From JBFXAF01 sp050184585 (GTDB lineage: Bacteria > Pseudomonadota > Alphaproteobacteria > Rhizobiales > Rhizobiaceae), in NCBI GenBank assembly GCA_050184585.1, contig JBFXAF010000001.1, positions 372,001 to 436,000 of the forward strand: DNA of 64,000 nucleotides, written 5' to 3'. Below the pieces are notes generated by a model. That model searched no databases. It was given only the letters and a program-made list of their open reading frames with translations, and was not told the DNA's origin. Below are positions 33,064 through 41,604 of this stretch, piece after piece. Both the position numbers and the translations under genes were made by a program. Every line of letters begins with the position of its first letter. Position 1 is the stretch's first letter.

Positions 33064-33414
33064 TCATCCTCCCCCGTTTCCCGGCGTCTCGCCGGCGTCG
33101 AGATCGAGCGTTTCCTGAAGATAACGCGCAGGCGTTTTCTCCTCCGGTCCCTGCCAGGCGATCCGGCCGTTGCGCCAAATCGTGACGAAGCCGCCCCCGA
33201 CAGGACGCGGCGGCCGGGGCTTGGCCTCAAAATTGAGGCAACCGGACTCGGCCGTCGTCGTCGAGAAGGCGGTTGAGGATCGGCCGGCGAGAAGCACGCG
33301 GTCGCATGTGCCGCTCGGCCGCTTGACGCACTTGCGCGAAAGGCCGAGCCGGAACAGCTCGTAGGCGCGCTGCTCGTTGTCGCACGGGGCGTGCCAGTGG
33401 ATGCAGGTCTTGCA
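33064..33414 (-). pseudogene. Cys-rich ORF that has lost its start codon
   Basis: The frame from 33414 to the stop at 33064 is open for 116 codons and reads like a real small Cys-rich protein: CKTCIHWHAPC, then ELFRLGLSRKCVKRPSGTCDRV, and later SGCLNFEAKPRPPRP. The codon immediately before the first Cys is TAG, and no ATG occurs upstream in frame. The first usable start is a GTG at 33297 that would drop the two Cys motifs. Either the start was mutated (family members would begin about one codon earlier) or a CTG is used. Confidence 0.5.
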
Positions 33415-33419
33415 CTAGT

Positions 33420-33491
33420 CTAGCCGCGTTCGGGACGAACGGGCGGATCGAGCGGCGGCCCGCCGTTGTGACCTGATCCGAACGTGTTCAT
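33420..33491 (-). CDS. Short GHNGGPPL peptide gene
   Basis: A 23-residue frame, MNTFGSGHNGGPPLDP followed by seven more residues, whose ATG overlaps the stop of the upstream gene in an ATGA. GHNGGPP(L) N-termini are common in small proteins of alphaproteobacterial phages and ICEs, often as the start of longer proteins. Here it stops just before the Cys-rich frame, so an ancestral fusion or frameshift is possible. Confidence 0.45.
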   Translation of the reverse strand: MNTFGSGHNGGPPLDPPVRPERG

Positions 33492-34261
33492 GGCCGGGCA
33501 CCTGCGGCGATTGTGACGGGGACGATCCGCTGGACGGTGACGGGCCGCGTCTCGGCGGCCTGCGCCAGCCGCTCGATCAGCGCGACGTCGGCGTCCGAGC
33601 ATTCGCCGCGCACTTCGATCTCAACCCGATGATCGGCATGGCGCAGATGGGAATCGCGCAGGCGATGATCGGATGCGGCGTAGAAACCCGCTGATCGATC
33701 AATGGGATGCACCCGTTCGTTGAGAAACAGAATGCCCGATCCGAGATTGCCGCAGAACAGCCGCTCGTCGCTTTCGGCCCTGTTCGGGCCGCTCGTGACC
33801 TTGCGCTTGCCGATCTGGCGGAAAGCCTCATGAAAACTCGACGGATTGCGGGTGATGCGCGCCGAGCGCGCCTGATGGAAGACCCATGGCGGCCTTTCGG
33901 GATCGAGCTTGCCGACGGCGATCTGATGCAGGAAATCGGCGAAGCTCGCCGGATCGGCGGGATATGGGCAGGTCCGCCAGATTTCGCGGACGCGGGCGCG
34001 CAACGCATCGGGCAGCGCAAAGAGCCGGGCACGGCCTTTGCGCCACCAGGCCGCGCGCTGATTGCGACGGTCGCGTTCATACTCGTCCCACCAGATGGTC
34101 CGGCGGGCCATTTCTTCGTCGACGCCATGCTGGGTGGCGGCGATGTCATCGGCAAAGAGCGGCAGGGCCTCGCGTTCGACGCGCTGCTTGCGATGGAACG
34201 CCGCGCGCTTGCGTGACGTATCGCGATAGGGTTCGAGTCGATGCCAGCGGCGGAAGCGCAT
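33488..34261 (-). CDS. Hypothetical ICE protein downstream of ardC
   Basis: A 257-residue basic protein. Its N-terminal half is Arg/Trp-rich with RRWHRLEPYRDTSRKRAAFHRKQ and WRKGRARLFALPDALRARV. The C-terminal half contains LGSGILFLNERVHPIDRSAGFYA. No domain was recognised. Its ATG overlaps the ardC stop, so the two are translationally coupled, which suggests a helper or establishment role. Confidence 0.65.
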   Translation of the reverse strand: MRFRRWHRLEPYRDTSRKRAAFHRKQRVEREALPLFADDIAATQHGVDEEMARRTIWWDEYERDRRNQRAAWWRKGRARLFALPDALRARVREIWRTCPYPADPASFADFLHQIAVGKLDPERPPWVFHQARSARITRNPSSFHEAFRQIGKRKVTSGPNRAESDERLFCGNLGSGILFLNERVHPIDRSAGFYAASDHRLRDSHLRHADHRVEIEVRGECSDADVALIERLAQAAETRPVTVQRIVPVTIAAGARP

Positions 34262-35214
34262 CACGCGGCCCTCCGCATATCGTCGGCATCGGGAAGTCTG
34301 TCGGCATCCGGCTGGAAGGAGAGAAGCCAGTCTGCCGCCTTGCTCGCCTGCGAGGCGGCGCGGACGATGGCGCGATTGTCCTCGCGCAGCACCTCCAGCC
34401 AGGAGCCGATATAGTCGGCATGGCGCACGGTCGGGACGATGCCGAGCGAGGCGCAGCAGAACGCCGAAATCAATTCGGCCGTGATTTCCTCGACCGAATA
34501 GAGCTTCGAGCCGAAGGAGCCGGAGAGGTTCCGGTTCAGGCGGTGCGCAGCGCCGCTGGCGTGACCGAGTTCATGCAGCGCCGTCCGGTGCCAATTGATC
34601 GGCTCGAAATAGGCGGCCGGCGGCGGCACTTGAACATAGTCGAGCGACGGTACGTAGAACGCCCGGTTGCCGCCGATGCGGAAGTCGATGCCGGTCGCCT
34701 TGATGAGCGCCTCGACCTGAGGCTCGATCATGCCGGGCGGCGGCGGGGGCGCAGCCGCCTCGATGTCGTCGGGCAGGCCGTCGCATTGCGCCGTGTTGAA
34801 CACCGTGAAGCGCTTCAGGAACGGGATCGCCTGGGCTTCCTCGCCGGCCTCGAAGGCGCGGCGCTTCTCGTCCTCCGGCGTGAAGCGGTCGGCATAGACG
34901 ACGGTGGTGCCGCGCTCACCCTTGCGGACATGGCCGCCAAGCGACAGCGCCTGGCGGAAGGTGAGCCAGCCCTGACCGGGGAAGCCGTGTTCGATGACGG
35001 CGCCCCAGAGGATCAGGACATTGATGCCGCTGTAGGTGCGCGAGGTCGCGGCATTCCGCGGTAGGCCGAGCGGGGCCTTGGACGCCGAGGTGCCCCAGGG
35101 CTGGACCCACGGCACGCGGCCAGCTTCAAGCTCGGCGATGATCTTGTCGGTGATTTCGTCATAGAGGTTCGCTCGGTCTGCGCCGGTCCGAGGGGTACGT
35201 TCACGTCTGGACAT
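34261..35214 (-). CDS. ardC: ArdC-family antirestriction / ssDNA-binding zincin protein
   Basis: A 317-residue protein. The N-terminal ArdC domain (DUF1738-type: YDEITDKIIAELEAGRVPWVQPW, with TYSGINVLILW) binds single-stranded DNA in characterised members. The C-terminal M78-like metallopeptidase domain carries HELGH (about residue 215) in RTALHELGHASG. ArdC protects incoming plasmid DNA from restriction in the new host. Copy A of the leader precedes it, and the gene is followed without a gap by the 33488 gene. Confidence 0.93.
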   Translation of the reverse strand: MSRRERTPRTGADRANLYDEITDKIIAELEAGRVPWVQPWGTSASKAPLGLPRNAATSRTYSGINVLILWGAVIEHGFPGQGWLTFRQALSLGGHVRKGERGTTVVYADRFTPEDEKRRAFEAGEEAQAIPFLKRFTVFNTAQCDGLPDDIEAAAPPPPPGMIEPQVEALIKATGIDFRIGGNRAFYVPSLDYVQVPPPAAYFEPINWHRTALHELGHASGAAHRLNRNLSGSFGSKLYSVEEITAELISAFCCASLGIVPTVRHADYIGSWLEVLREDNRAIVRAASQASKAADWLLSFQPDADRLPDADDMRRAA

Positions 35215-35297
35215 CGCGGTTCTCCGCGACGGGCGCCGGAAGCCTCTCTCCCAGCCCTCAACCCGTCACGACAAAACCCGTCCGCACTCTCACTCTA
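35215..35297 (-). repeat. Repeated hairpin leader, copy A (before ardC)
   Basis: It has an AGAGTGAGAGTG purine start, GACGGG/CCCGTC arms (35228-35233 and 35262-35267) and GAGAGAGGCTTCCG between the arms, then GCGGAG before the ATG. It is followed upstream by two AGGGGGTGT direct repeats (near 35299 and 35330). Confidence 0.75.
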
Positions 35298-35405
35298 AAA
35301 GGGGGTGTTGCGGGGGAATCTCCCGCAGAAGGGGGTGTGCCGGCGACCTTGGCGCCGGCCAGGGGGAAGGCTTTCCCCCACCACCATTTCATCATGATGC
35401 CGAAG

Positions 35406-35669
35406 CTATCGCATTTCCTCATCGGCGATGGCCTGCACGACCTTCATGTCCATTTCCGCATCAGGCGACAGGCGCGCGACCTCCGAGGCAACCTTGGCCC
35501 ATTGCCAGAACTCGGACCCGTTCCCCTGGGCACGACAGCGTGCGGCGAGCCGCTGCGCTTCATAATAGGCGTGATGGCCGTGCTTCTCGATCATCGCCCG
35601 CGCGTCCTGCTGCCAGCGTTGGCGGATTTGTCTGCGCTTCTCGATCCAGGCGGCCAGACAACGGAACAT
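35406..35669 (-). CDS. Small hypothetical ICE protein
   Basis: An 87-residue helical, basic protein: MFRCLAAWIEKRRQ, then EKHGHHAYYEAQRLAARCRA. No function is known. Its ATG directly follows the stop of the YhcG C-terminal remnant (TGA-ATG), so in an ancestral arrangement it would have been the gene after a complete yhcG-like gene. G/C-rich hairpins without T-runs lie downstream. Confidence 0.6.
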   Translation of the reverse strand: MFRCLAAWIEKRRQIRQRWQQDARAMIEKHGHHAYYEAQRLAARCRAQGNGSEFWQWAKVASEVARLSPDAEMDMKVVQAIADEEMR

Positions 35670-36041
35670 TCAGCCGTCCTTTCCGCTATGTGCCCGCAGC
35701 TCCCTCAGTTCTGCGAGGAACGTCGTGCCGACATCGATCGCCCGCTGCGCGCTTGTCCCGTCCACATCGACACCATGCGAGGCTTCCAGCATGACGCGGA
35801 GCGAAGCGAGGAACGGTTTCGTGCTGGCGGGCGCGACCCTGCGCTTCTGCAAGGCGCTCACCATCTCGGTGATACCGGCCGGTCGTTCCGGCGTGCCGCC
35901 ATTGTCGATCATGAAATCCCTCAAGGTCCGCTCGATCTCGATGCGCAGCTTGACGACGGACATGAGCGGAAATTCAGGCGCCAGTTCCTCGACGGTCGGC
36001 AGGTCGCGTTGAAGCTGTGGGGGCAAGACCGGCGAGAGCCG
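35670..36041 (-). pseudogene. Detached C-terminal (HEPN-like) remnant of a YhcG-type nuclease
   Basis: From the RLSP codons at 36041 to the stop, the frame matches the last 115 residues of the nuclease at 41601-42968 almost block by block: LPPQLQ-LPTVEE, FPLMSVVKLRIEIER, RRVAPAST and RVMLEASHGVDVD. It has no nuclease domain and no proper start at the matching point; translation could begin only at ATG 35963, giving 97 residues. The R-x6-H motif (Arg56/His63 of that product) resembles HEPN/DUF4145 sites. It is in the same orientation as the full gene and the two flank the CBASS-Abi module. Confidence 0.65.
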
Positions 36042-36084
36042 GTGAAATCGGTGGATTCCGGGTTGGGTTGTAGGGTCGGGTACT

Positions 36085-36140
36085 TGAATGCCCGTGAGGT
36101 GATCACAATATTGAACGAATAGCGAACATTTGGGGGGCTT
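36085..36140 (+). promoter_or_regulatory. CBASS operon promoter region
   Basis: TTGAAT followed 17 bases later by an AATATT/TATTGA box lies 35-55 bases before the CD-NTase start, and a GGGGGG ribosome-binding site precedes the ATG at 36141. The segment is clearly more AT-rich than the ICE backbone. Confidence 0.5.
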
Positions 36141-37154
36141 ATGCCGGTTCCACAGGCACGTTTTACGGAATTACTCGCAGATATTGAACCAAGTGCAACA
36201 ACGAAATCCCACGCATCAGGCGGGCACAACGGCATTCGGGATCATCTTCGGACGCAAGAACAGTTCAAGAATAGGTACGTATCGAGCTTTTTGTCGGGCA
36301 GCTATGCTCGGAGCACGTCGATCCGCCCACGGACGTCGGCCGACGGCGAAGAGCGGCCGGATGTCGATATCATCATTGTCACGAACTTCTCGACCAGCGA
36401 TCACCCTGACAACGTGCTGAACGAAGTTTGCCGCGCGCTTGAGGACGGTGGCGAAGGTTACGAGGTCGAGCGGATCAACAAGCGCTCGGTGCGTGTCGAG
36501 ACGTGGCAGGCTGACATGGATGTCGTGCCGGTCGTGCAGACATGGAACGGGTACATGATTCCGGACCGTGACAACGGCTCTTGGAAGTTTACCAATCCGC
36601 CGGTTCACACCTCATGGAGCGCGGAACAGAACGAGCGATTCAGCGGCCGCTTTAAACCGCTCGTGAAACTGTTCAAGTGGTGGCGCCGCATTAATCCCAG
36701 CGGCAGGCGCCCGAAAGGCTTCGTTCTCGAGGTGTTGGTTTCGCTGCACGCGCCGACGACAGAGACGCACTATGGCGAGGCGTTCGCGCAGTTGCTTAAG
36801 AATATCCACGAAGCGTATGGGTTCCTCGCCGCGATGGACCAGAAACCTTTCATTGCTGATCCCGCGGACCAGTCGAACGACATTCTCGGTAAAGTGACGC
36901 TCGCGCAGTGGAAGGATTTTGTCGAGAAGGCTCGAGTCTATGCCGACATCGCGCGTCGGGCGCAAGAGGCGGAGGACATGGAAGAGGCAACCCGGCAATG
37001 GCGCCGCGTTTTTGGTGATCGGTTCAAGACCACCGCGAATGTAGCGAAGGCGGCGTCGTATGGTGGCTTCGCGGCTGCGGCACCCGCGGCGGCTGGCTAC
37101 ACATTTCCAAATGCGATGGCTGCGCCCGCCAACAAGCCGCGTGGCTTCGCTTGA
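36141..37154 (+). CDS. cdn: CBASS CD-NTase (cGAS/DncV-like nucleotidyltransferase)
   Basis: A 337-residue nucleotidyltransferase. The GSY motif lies at residues 53-55, and DVD supplies Asp74 and Asp76. A third Asp127 in ADMDVVPV completes the metal-binding triad. Such enzymes make cyclic oligonucleotide messengers on phage infection. The C-terminus ends in Gly-Phe-Ala, small residues of the kind Cap2 conjugates in type II CBASS. It heads an overlapping operon cdn-cap2-cap3-cap4 whose stop overlaps the cap2 start. The operon is on the plus strand, opposite to its ICE surroundings. The clade and the nucleotide product cannot be set from sequence alone. Confidence 0.92.
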   Translation: MPVPQARFTELLADIEPSATTKSHASGGHNGIRDHLRTQEQFKNRYVSSFLSGSYARSTSIRPRTSADGEERPDVDIIIVTNFSTSDHPDNVLNEVCRALEDGGEGYEVERINKRSVRVETWQADMDVVPVVQTWNGYMIPDRDNGSWKFTNPPVHTSWSAEQNERFSGRFKPLVKLFKWWRRINPSGRRPKGFVLEVLVSLHAPTTETHYGEAFAQLLKNIHEAYGFLAAMDQKPFIADPADQSNDILGKVTLAQWKDFVEKARVYADIARRAQEAEDMEEATRQWRRVFGDRFKTTANVAKAASYGGFAAAAPAAAGYTFPNAMAAPANKPRGFA

Positions 37155-38845
37155 AGTTCTGGTGGCTTATCGATTCATCGAGGCTGGGAGCCGAGAAGGC
37201 CGGGATCGAAACGCTCGCCCGTGAAGAGAGCTGGTTTGAACTCGAACGCTGGCGATTCCATGCAGGCAGGCTGAGCGCTGAAGGTGTTCTGATTGCGCAC
37301 GGCCACCGCTATGCGATCCGCCTCGTCTATCCGGATCAATATCCGGAGGTCCCCGCATGGGTCGAACCGCAAGGTGAGGTTCGCTGGACTGCTCACCAGT
37401 ATGACAAAGGCACGCTTTGTCTGGAGCTGAGGCCTGACAATTGGAGCCCTGGCGCAACCGGCGTTGATGTCCTTCGCAGTGCGCACAACCTGCTCGTGAT
37501 CGAGAATCCTCTCGGGGACGGTGAGCAGAAAGCGCCATCTGCGCACGATATCGGGCAACTACAAGCCTATGATTGGGGGGCATACCCGGTACTGATCAGC
37601 TCGGGCTGCGCAGGGCGTATCCGCGCCGGAACGGCGCGGGATCTCAGCGCTCTGCGGTGGATGGCCAACGACGATGTTTGGCCGATCTTGATCCACGATG
37701 AAGAGGATCGGCCGGTGGCCCGACGACCGCCGGGTGCAGACCTCAATAGCTGGCGTTTCCAGGTGCCAGTCTATGTTTCCAGCGAATCTGCCCCGTCCAC
37801 CGGACCGGCCGACCGCGCGGAGTTGGTCCGGACTGCCGCATTCGATCCCGAAACTTCCGCAGCGGTCGACGCTTCGACCGCTGGCGTAGTCGTTTATGCC
37901 AACGGCAGCGATCTCGGAGTGGTCCATCTCGTTGCCGACGGTGGCACTTATCGGCGCCGTGTGTTTGTCCTGCCTGACGAGGACGGCGCGCGCTCAGCGC
38001 GGTCAGCAGACGCCGGAGCCAAGCGCGTGACAGTAGTTGGCGCCGGCTCTGTCGGGTCCAAGATTGCCGAGGCGGTGCTACGTTCAGGTGTCCATCATCT
38101 GACCTTGGTCGATGGCGATGTACTGCTGCCGGGAAATTTGGAGCGCCATGCTTTGGATTGGCGTGACGTCGGATTCCGTAAGGTTCATGGGCTAAAACGG
38201 CGGCTCCTCGGCATCGTGCCGGGGGCAGACATAAGAGCGATCGATGTCAACTTGAACTGGCAGCGATCGGCAAAGACGCATGCGTGGCAGGTCGAGGCAG
38301 TCGCGGAAGGAGACGTGATCGTCGACGCGACGGGCGATCCGGCGACCGCGCTGTTTCTGGCGGCCGTAGCCGAGGCGAATGGTCGGGCATTTGTCTCGGC
38401 CGAAGTCTTTGAGGGTGGTCTCGGAGCTTTGATCGCAGCGTGTTTGCCAAGTCGTGACGTGCCCTTTGTCGAAGGCCGAGCGACATTTCTTGCTTGGTGC
38501 GATGCGCAGGGCGTCAAAGCACCGGAACCTGGCCCGCGACGCTATGAAATGCTTGCCGAGGATGGAGCCCCCGTCATTGCGGACGATGCGGCCGTCACGA
38601 TCACTGCGGGTCACGCCGCACGTGTAGTCCTCGATATCCTGGATGGCGATCCGCCCCCGATCGATTCCGCCTGGCTGCTGCTCGGTTATCGGAGGGGCTG
38701 GTTGTTCGACGGACACGGACACACAATCCGCCTCAATGTCGGTGAACGCGGCGTTCGGGCGGCGGAAGGTGACAATCCGGAAGCGCGATCGTTCGCGCTA
38801 AAGCTATTTGAGGAGTGGGTTGGTGAGAATAGCGCTGGCGGCTGA
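37151..38845 (+). CDS. cap2: Cap2, fused E2-E1 ubiquitin-transfer-like protein of CBASS
   Basis: A 564-residue protein. An N-terminal E2-like domain (about 30-120) has the probable E2 cysteine Cys90 in GTLCLELRPDNWSPG. A central linker follows. The C-terminal E1/ThiF domain has VGAGSVGSK at 296-304 and the nucleotide-binding Asp321. E1 cysteine candidates are Cys431 and Cys450. In type II CBASS, Cap2 ligates the CD-NTase C-terminus to a target and primes it. Translation begins at a TTG inside the cdn stop region (TTGA overlap). Confidence 0.93.
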   Translation: MKFWWLIDSSRLGAEKAGIETLAREESWFELERWRFHAGRLSAEGVLIAHGHRYAIRLVYPDQYPEVPAWVEPQGEVRWTAHQYDKGTLCLELRPDNWSPGATGVDVLRSAHNLLVIENPLGDGEQKAPSAHDIGQLQAYDWGAYPVLISSGCAGRIRAGTARDLSALRWMANDDVWPILIHDEEDRPVARRPPGADLNSWRFQVPVYVSSESAPSTGPADRAELVRTAAFDPETSAAVDASTAGVVVYANGSDLGVVHLVADGGTYRRRVFVLPDEDGARSARSADAGAKRVTVVGAGSVGSKIAEAVLRSGVHHLTLVDGDVLLPGNLERHALDWRDVGFRKVHGLKRRLLGIVPGADIRAIDVNLNWQRSAKTHAWQVEAVAEGDVIVDATGDPATALFLAAVAEANGRAFVSAEVFEGGLGALIAACLPSRDVPFVEGRATFLAWCDAQGVKAPEPGPRRYEMLAEDGAPVIADDAAVTITAGHAARVVLDILDGDPPPIDSAWLLLGYRRGWLFDGHGHTIRLNVGERGVRAAEGDNPEARSFALKLFEEWVGENSAGG

Positions 38846-39293
38846 TCAAGCAGGGAAGCTTGTCGCCGCCCTTGGGCGAGTGGGGACGAAGGAGATCGGT
38901 GGCCAGTTGTTCGGCGAGCAGCTCGCGCCGTCGGACTTTCGCGTGACAGAGCTGACCGTACAGTCTCGGCCTGGCACGTTCGCCCGCTTCGTTGTCGATT
39001 TGCTGCAGGCGGCGAAGGATGCGGTGCGCTTTTTCGATCGGACGGAGCATCGATACACACGTTACAACTACATTGGTGAGTGGCACAGCCATCCGAGTTT
39101 CGCTGTGCAACCCAGTGGGCCGGACGTGGCGACGATGAGGGATTTGGTCCAGGATTCCCGGTTCGTGGGCACATTTGCCGTATTGATGATCGTTCGGCTG
39201 GATGCCGAGACGTTGACCGCCGGCGCGTGGGTGTTTGACCCGCAAGGAGGTGAGCGCGCAATCATGTTGGAGGTGGAACTTGAGCAACAATGA
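38823..39293 (+). CDS. cap3: Cap3, JAB/JAMM deconjugase of CBASS
   Basis: A 156-residue JAB/JAMM metalloprotease. An early Glu in EIGGQLFGE lies near residue 25, and EWHSHPSFAVQPSGPD supplies the HxH, Ser and Asp of the metal site. Cap3 removes the CD-NTase conjugate made by Cap2. The GTG at 38823 (MRIALAADQ) is preferred; it overlaps the end of cap2 by 23 bases. A TTG five codons earlier is an alternative. Confidence 0.92.
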   Translation: MRIALAADQAGKLVAALGRVGTKEIGGQLFGEQLAPSDFRVTELTVQSRPGTFARFVVDLLQAAKDAVRFFDRTEHRYTRYNYIGEWHSHPSFAVQPSGPDVATMRDLVQDSRFVGTFAVLMIVRLDAETLTAGAWVFDPQGGERAIMLEVELEQQ

Positions 39294-40701
39294 GAATGCG
39301 CCGGTATTGACTGACGCCAGGGGTATGGGCGGCGTAATTGCACAAGATGGTTTCGACTATCAGCTCTACGACGGCCTGGCACGGCTGCCGGCCTGGCTAG
39401 CCAATCCTGCTTTTGAGCAGATAATATTTGAAGGCTTGGAAGATCTGGAGGCGCGGTTTTTTGCGCCGCATGCGCCGAGAGAGCGGCTGCTTGAGCGCTT
39501 TCAGGCAAAGGCTGGTTCGTTGGCGCCCGGCGATGTGCGCGAGGTTTTCGAAACATTCTCTAAATTCGAGGCGGCTTTTCCCCGCGCGGCGCGCGTCCAC
39601 ACGTTGGTGACGCCGCGGTTGCCGCCGACAGTCAGTTGGCTCGCGCGAGATCCGAGCCGGGTTCGCAAGGCTCGACCGTTTTACGCCCCCTTTTCCGACA
39701 TGATGGCGGCGAGTGATGCTGAGCTGCGGCAGCGACTCATAGAGACCTATGGGGATGCTTTAGGGACGTTCGTTTCGCAGTCGGTGGAGGTCAGTGAGCG
39801 CAACCTTCCTGATCGCGATTCGGCCTTGGCTACTTTCGGCGTCGAACTCGACCGAACGTTTCCTTCTCTTGAGGCACCTCAGAGGCGTGTAGCTGAGGCG
39901 TTCGAAGCGTTGAGTGGGCTGGCACGGCGGTCGATAGGTGCGCCGCTCGGGCGCGCCCTCCTGTCGCGCACAATTGAAGACGCATTGGGTAGGTCGCTTC
40001 CGCTACCGGACTTTTTCCCGATTCAAATTCAGTCGGATCGAAGCGAGATAAACGAGCGTAGTCTGGAGATTGACGCCAGTGCGTTTTCGGGGCGCGAAGG
40101 AAAATTTCCAGGATCGGCGGAGTGGGCTGACGATCTCGTTGCGCCGCTGGATCGGACGGCGCGTTGGCTTCGCAGCCATGGCGTGCCCTGTATCACGCTC
40201 AGCGGTTCCTATCGTTTAACGACTGCGCTGGTGATTGGCTGGTCATTACGCGCGGCGATCGGGTTCGAGTTGGAGATACCGACACGTGAAGGCGCATGGG
40301 CGACGAATGACCGGCCATCGTCGAGTGATCCGGCGCCAGCGTGGCACATCACTGAGCCGACCGCCCTGCATGGTGATCAACTCGTCATTTCGGTTGGTGT
40401 TTTGCGCGATCCTGCGGCAGATCTCCTTGAGAGCGCGGGCATTCCCAACGAGTCAATCCTGAGGCTCTTTCTTGATGCGCCAATAACGTCGGCCAAGTCT
40501 GCGCAGGCCGGCGTTTCGGCCATAAAGCGGGCAGCAGATACTGCTGTCGCTAGATTGAAACCTAAAGGAATTCAGTTCTTTTTTGCGGGGCCTGCGGCCT
40601 TTGCCGTAGCGCTCGGCCATCGTTGGAACGCGATGCCGTCAACTCAATTGCATGAATTCGTCACTGCTAGCCGCGTTTATGTCCCGACCGCGCTGATTTG
40701 A
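39280..40701 (+). CDS. cap4: Cap4-type CBASS effector: DUF4297-like nuclease plus SAVED domain
   Basis: A 473-residue effector starting at TTG 39280, which has GGAGGTGG a few bases upstream. The N-terminal domain carries a PD-(D/E)xK-like set: GFDYQ (Gln28), FEGLEDLEARF (Glu51, Asp55) and ERFQAKAG with Gln75 and Lys77, the Q-x-K pair of Cap4/DUF4297 nucleases. Residues about 230-473 form a SAVED ligand-binding domain (SGSYRLTTALVIGWSLR, and later FFFAGPAAFAVALGHRWN). On binding a cyclic nucleotide it would degrade DNA and stop the cell. The last 14 bases of cap3 overlap its start. It is the final gene of the operon and ends one base before a convergent Abi gene. Confidence 0.88.
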   Translation: MSNNENAPVLTDARGMGGVIAQDGFDYQLYDGLARLPAWLANPAFEQIIFEGLEDLEARFFAPHAPRERLLERFQAKAGSLAPGDVREVFETFSKFEAAFPRAARVHTLVTPRLPPTVSWLARDPSRVRKARPFYAPFSDMMAASDAELRQRLIETYGDALGTFVSQSVEVSERNLPDRDSALATFGVELDRTFPSLEAPQRRVAEAFEALSGLARRSIGAPLGRALLSRTIEDALGRSLPLPDFFPIQIQSDRSEINERSLEIDASAFSGREGKFPGSAEWADDLVAPLDRTARWLRSHGVPCITLSGSYRLTTALVIGWSLRAAIGFELEIPTREGAWATNDRPSSSDPAPAWHITEPTALHGDQLVISVGVLRDPAADLLESAGIPNESILRLFLDAPITSAKSAQAGVSAIKRAADTAVARLKPKGIQFFFAGPAAFAVALGHRWNAMPSTQLHEFVTASRVYVPTALI

Positions 40702-41604
40702 TCACGAGCGGCGGACGAGATTTTTGATCCAAGCCATCGCGGTCTCGATCGCCCAGTTTGTCTGATCAGGTGTCAAGGCGGGGGGAGGTTGGCTTCCTGC
40801 GCCGTGGCCATGCGGATTGCGCACGTGGACGAAGTAAGCCTTCAGCATGTCCCCCTCCCAAGGGGCAAGGAAGCGCCCGTTTTGTTGGCTCACAAGATTG
40901 TCGATGTAATTTGCGGCGCCACGCTCACGGCCTGTCGACCAGCCCTTGTCGTCGGATATGATCTTGATTGCGCTCTCGAGAGCTTTTGCTGCATGGAAGG
41001 CCGCATCTTGGCGCTGCCCGTCGGCGTGCTCGATCGCTTCTTTCAATTCACGATCGACATTCGCCCATTTGGCGTCCCGCAAAAGCTCCCAGCAAGGCCC
41101 TGCCGTGCGTGTTTCGGTCAGCTCGTCGCGTGCGAATTGCAAGAGCCCGTTGTGATAGTGCAACTCGATGCGGGCGTGCCGGAGACGGCTGTTCAATTCA
41201 TCAACGGCGCGCGCTACGACGCGAGCCGCATCTGGAACTGTAGAGGCAAGTTCGCGAGCCCGCTCTTCCGCGAAACGGAACACCAGTTCAGTCAAGCTGA
41301 GACGCATCTTCAAGAAGGTGTCTGCGGTCCCATGACGATCCTTCCATAAATCATAGACTTCAGTCAGGAATTCACCACAGACGGCGTCCCAAGACGGCGC
41401 ATCATAGAGACGTCCACGGCCCGTTTCGCGTGAGAGCGCATCGTTCACACGCTTAAAGAAGCCAACATCCAGGCGCAGCGGCTCCACAAGATCGTCGAAG
41501 ACAATGTGAGCGACTTGCACAAAGAGCTGGTGAATCTCAGGAGTGGGGCGATCTGCCCAATAGATCTGTTGAGGATACCGACGAACGAATAAGTCTTGGA
41601 TCAT
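40702..41604 (-). CDS. Abortive-infection-type HEPN protein (AbiJ-NTD4/Abi_C-like)
   Basis: A 300-residue protein. The N-terminal region (MIQDLFVRRYPQQIYWADRP and the HIVFDDLVEPL block) resembles the AbiJ N-terminal domain type. The C-terminal 100 residues match the abortive infection C-terminal domain, with ALESAIKIISDD and VHVRNPHGHGAG. The R-N-P-H-G-H core is the RX4H motif of HEPN ribonuclease-like domains. It probably acts in phage defence. It converges on cap4 and overlaps the upstream YhcG stop by four bases, so it is co-transcribed with the nuclease and the integrase. Confidence 0.75.
   Translation of the reverse strand: MIQDLFVRRYPQQIYWADRPTPEIHQLFVQVAHIVFDDLVEPLRLDVGFFKRVNDALSRETGRGRLYDAPSWDAVCGEFLTEVYDLWKDRHGTADTFLKMRLSLTELVFRFAEERARELASTVPDAARVVARAVDELNSRLRHARIELHYHNGLLQFARDELTETRTAGPCWELLRDAKWANVDRELKEAIEHADGQRQDAAFHAAKALESAIKIISDDKGWSTGRERGAANYIDNLVSQQNGRFLAPWEGDMLKAYFVHVRNPHGHGAGSQPPPALTPDQTNWAIETAMAWIKNLVRRS

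Noticed and set aside
36141..40701. A new CBASS architecture
   Set aside because: The cdn-cap2-cap3-SAVED nuclease order is an established type II layout; only the genomic setting is notable.
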